Assembly: GCA_964497635.1 (NCBI GenBank)
Contig: CAZCDB010000065.1
Coordinates: forward strand, 1 to 7,551
Source of the DNA: CAMDWQ01 sp964497635
Lineage (GTDB): Bacteria > Omnitrophota > Gorgyraeia > 2-02-FULL-51-18
Direction: 5' to 3'
DNA length: 7,551 nucleotides
Positions 6,188-7,551 of the stretch are shown here, in pieces. The number at the start of each line of letters is the position of its first letter. Positions within the stretch are counted from its first letter, which is position 1. A program made the translations under genes and the position numbers. Under the pieces are notes generated by a model, which saw only the letters and a program-made list of their open reading frames with translations, searched no databases and was not told the DNA's origin.

Positions 6188-7551
6188 TTATGAATTCGTC
6201 CAGCGGAATGTAGTGCCGCGGCCGATCGCTTCTCTCCTTTGGAGAATAATTTCATTGCTTGAATTCCGCTGTATCCGAAAATAAGATGACCCGCGTCTAA
6301 ATTCGATCAAATCTGGACTGACAGATTGAAGGGTGATATTAGTGATAATTGAAAGCGGTGGAATGGTATCTCCGGCCAGTCTGGACAACCCGTCATAAAG
6401 CATGACGATCGGAATATTTGTAATGTCCGGCGCACCGGTTATGAGTCCCGCAAAAACTAATTGTGTTTGATTCGTCAAGATATCGACTCCGTTCTGACCC
6501 GGCGTGGAATGCAGGGTATAGGTCATAGATTTCAATTGACCCCTGCCCACGCTCCCATTGGCTGTTACGTTGACCGTGAACATCGTTGAGTCGCTTGGTG
6601 AAATAGTGATGGCTACATTGTAATTAGCTCCGATACCCTGTGTTACATAATTACGAACAAAGAGCGGAGCCACTTGTGTGACAAGAGCGCCATTTACCTC
6701 GTAGGATTTACCATCCAGGTCGAAGAAATAATGAGAGCTCGATAAGACCTCTTCGAAGTGGATCCGGCTTAAAGTTGTGAGCACATTAGGATTGCCGGGC
6801 AATTGACCGACGGCCGCAATCAGGTTCTGACCATCGGGGTTAGCGCTTCCAGCCACGTCCACCCTCAGGCTTGCCGGAATGATCCGAACCGATCCATCCG
6901 TTAAGATCTCAGCGGTATAAGTCACACTGAGAATCTCTTTTGCGGGAGTTGCACCGTCATAGCGAACCTCTACCAAGAACTTCGTTGGGTCGGTTGTTGA
7001 AGCCCGGACCGTCACCGTGTAATTGCTTCCAAAAAGCGTTTGTGAGTTCTGAAGATGAGCTTGAACTGTTGGATCCGAATTAACGTTCAACTGCAAACCG
7101 GATGACTTGATCGTGTAGCGTCTGCCGCCAAAACTGAAGTCATAGTTATTGTTGGCCAATGATGTGAAAGTGGCACGGCTTAAAACTTCGATGACATCCG
7201 GATCCCCGGGAAGCTCATTTAAGCCAGCAAAAAGAAATGCTTCATTCACATCGATCCCCTGATTTGCAGCGTTGGAAACTGTGGTGGTTGGGACGAGAGC
7301 CAACCCGCCTAACACAGTACTCAGCGTTGTCAGCACACCAGCTAAAGGATTCGTGATAACGACTGTTCTATTGCTTATAGAAGCGGTCCCATTTGAATTC
7401 ACGTTAACCGTATAAGTCATGGTTCTTAACTTGCCAGATGTATTCTGAACGGACGAAATCATGACGGTTGCGCGTTGTGGATGTAATACCGAGGGTGTGA
7501 AGCTGACCACATAGTTCGAGCCGACCAGAGTTTGGATGCTCTGCACATAAG
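6188..7551 (-). CDS. Large tandem-repeat, beta-rich (probably surface or secreted) protein, C-terminal part
   Basis: The frame is open at the window edge, so only the last ~454 residues are seen. A GTG at 7544-7546 could be read as a start, but it falls inside a repeat, and the preceding codon (Tyr) continues the frame, so it is not the real N-terminus. Numbering from that GTG, three repeats can be aligned: G-S-N-Y at 9-12 and 173-176, G-A-N-Y at 306-309; M/V-T-Y-T at 43, 208 and 341; L-P-G-D/N-P at 112 and 249; L-S-R at 122, 259 and 387; and a Y-x-F-x-x-x-G-x-x-Y-x-I/V strand pair at about 135 and 273. Composition is rich in Thr, Ser, Val and Asn and poor in Cys, as in extracellular beta-rich proteins. 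No sorting signal or membrane anchor is visible at the C-terminus. I do not recognise the family. It is convergent with the ABC pair. Confidence 0.75.
   Translation of the reverse strand, partial: YVQSIQTLVGSNYVVSFTPSVLHPQRATVMISSVQNTSGKLRTMTYTVNVNSNGTASISNRTVVITNPLAGVLTTLSTVLGGLALVPTTTVSNAANQGIDVNEAFLFAGLNELPGDPDVIEVLSRATFTSLANNNYDFSFGGRRYTIKSSGLQLNVNSDPTVQAHLQNSQTLFGSNYTVTVRASTTDPTKFLVEVRYDGATPAKEILSVTYTAEILTDGSVRIIPASLRVDVAGSANPDGQNLIAAVGQLPGNPNVLTTLSRIHFEEVLSSSHYFFDLDGKSYEVNGALVTQVAPLFVRNYVTQGIGANYNVAITISPSDSTMFTVNVTANGSVGRGQLKSMTYTLHSTPGQNGVDILTNQTQLVFAGLITGAPDITNIPIVMLYDGLSRLAGDTIPPLSIITNITLQSVSPDLIEFRRGSSYFRIQRNSSNEIILQRREAIGRGTTFRWTNS
6191..6655 (-). repeat. Protein repeat unit C (divergent C-terminal copy)
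   Basis: Residues about 298-452. GIGANY, MTYT and LSR are conserved, but the LPG-x-P motif is replaced by a T-G-A-P-D stretch, and the part after LSR is longer before the last strand pair and a basic tail. Terminal repeats are often degenerate, so this may be a capping unit. Confidence 0.55.
6656..7066 (-). repeat. Protein repeat unit B (most regular copy)
   Basis: Residues about 161-297. It contains QTLFGSNY, D-P-T-K-F, VTYT, a T-D-G-S turn, QLPGNPNV, LSR and Y-F-F-D-L-D-G-K-S-Y. About 137 residues is probably close to the basic unit length. The DNA differs clearly from units A and C, so the duplication is old. Confidence 0.65.
7067..7551 (-). repeat. Protein repeat unit A (incomplete at its start)
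   Basis: Residues about 1-160 of the visible protein. It has QTLVGSNY, MTYT, ELPGDPDV, LSR and the NYDFSFGGRRY strand pair. Compared with unit B it carries about 27 extra residues (about 70-97), hydrophobic and Thr/Gly-rich, between MTYT and the LPG motif. Confidence 0.65.

Noticed and set aside
7544..7546. GTG as the true start of the repeat protein
   Set aside because: It lies inside a repeat unit, the frame stays open upstream to the window edge, and no Shine-Dalgarno is present.
1..7551. CRISPR array, tRNA, rRNA, insertion sequence or toxin-antitoxin/defence cassette
   Set aside because: No regularly spaced DNA repeats, cloverleaf-like sequence, transposase or recognisable defence gene was seen in reading both strands.

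Overview
The window looks like a compact bacterial chromosome segment with roughly balanced base composition. A Gram-negative-type envelope is suggested by a lipoprotein with a C-terminal peptidoglycan-binding domain, a secreted FecR-like protein and an ArnT/GT39-type membrane glycosyltransferase. The style (coiled-coil plus peptidoglycan-binding lipoprotein, stand-alone FecR domain, large repetitive surface protein, tightly overlapped genes, a probable leaderless start) reminds me of uncultured lineages such as Omnitrophota. That placement is inference only; no marker gene is present to test it.

Layout. (1) Positions 1-4418 hold seven minus-strand genes in transcription order: peptidoglycan-binding lipoprotein (4418-3972), ABM/dimeric alpha-beta-barrel-like protein (3969-3691), Nudix hydrolase (3684-3220), FecR-like exported protein (3223-2525), GT39/ArnT-like glycosyltransferase (2528-1053), PfkB-family sugar kinase (1056-121) and the first 29 codons of a probable peroxiredoxin (87-1, cut by the window edge). 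Junctions are +2 nt, +6 nt, then three 4-nt overlaps, then 33 nt. The first six genes therefore look like one translationally coupled transcript from a sigma70-like promoter at 4465-4492. The peroxiredoxin has its own strong Shine-Dalgarno and a possible own promoter. (2) Positions 4419-4525 are a short divergent promoter region. (3) Positions 4526-6090 hold a plus-strand ABC ATPase/ABC-2 permease pair with a 4-nt overlap; the ATPase start lacks a Shine-Dalgarno and sits right after a -10-like box. (4) Positions 6091-6187 are a featureless convergent gap. (5) Positions 6188-7551 hold the C-terminal part of a large minus-strand repeat protein that continues past the window edge.

How they may work together. 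Most of the left operon concerns the envelope (lipoprotein, FecR-like protein, lipid-linked sugar transferase) mixed with small housekeeping or detoxification enzymes (Nudix, ABM-like, sugar kinase, peroxiredoxin). No single pathway is evident. The ABC pair is a generic exporter of unknown cargo.

The most unusual points are the tandem ~135-160-residue repeats with a recurring Q-x3-G-x-N-Y signature that recalls the cystatin loop, the ABM and Nudix genes lying in the same frame with only a TAG and two codons between them, and the apparently leaderless ABC gene. I do not see a clearly new multi-gene defence or mobile system.
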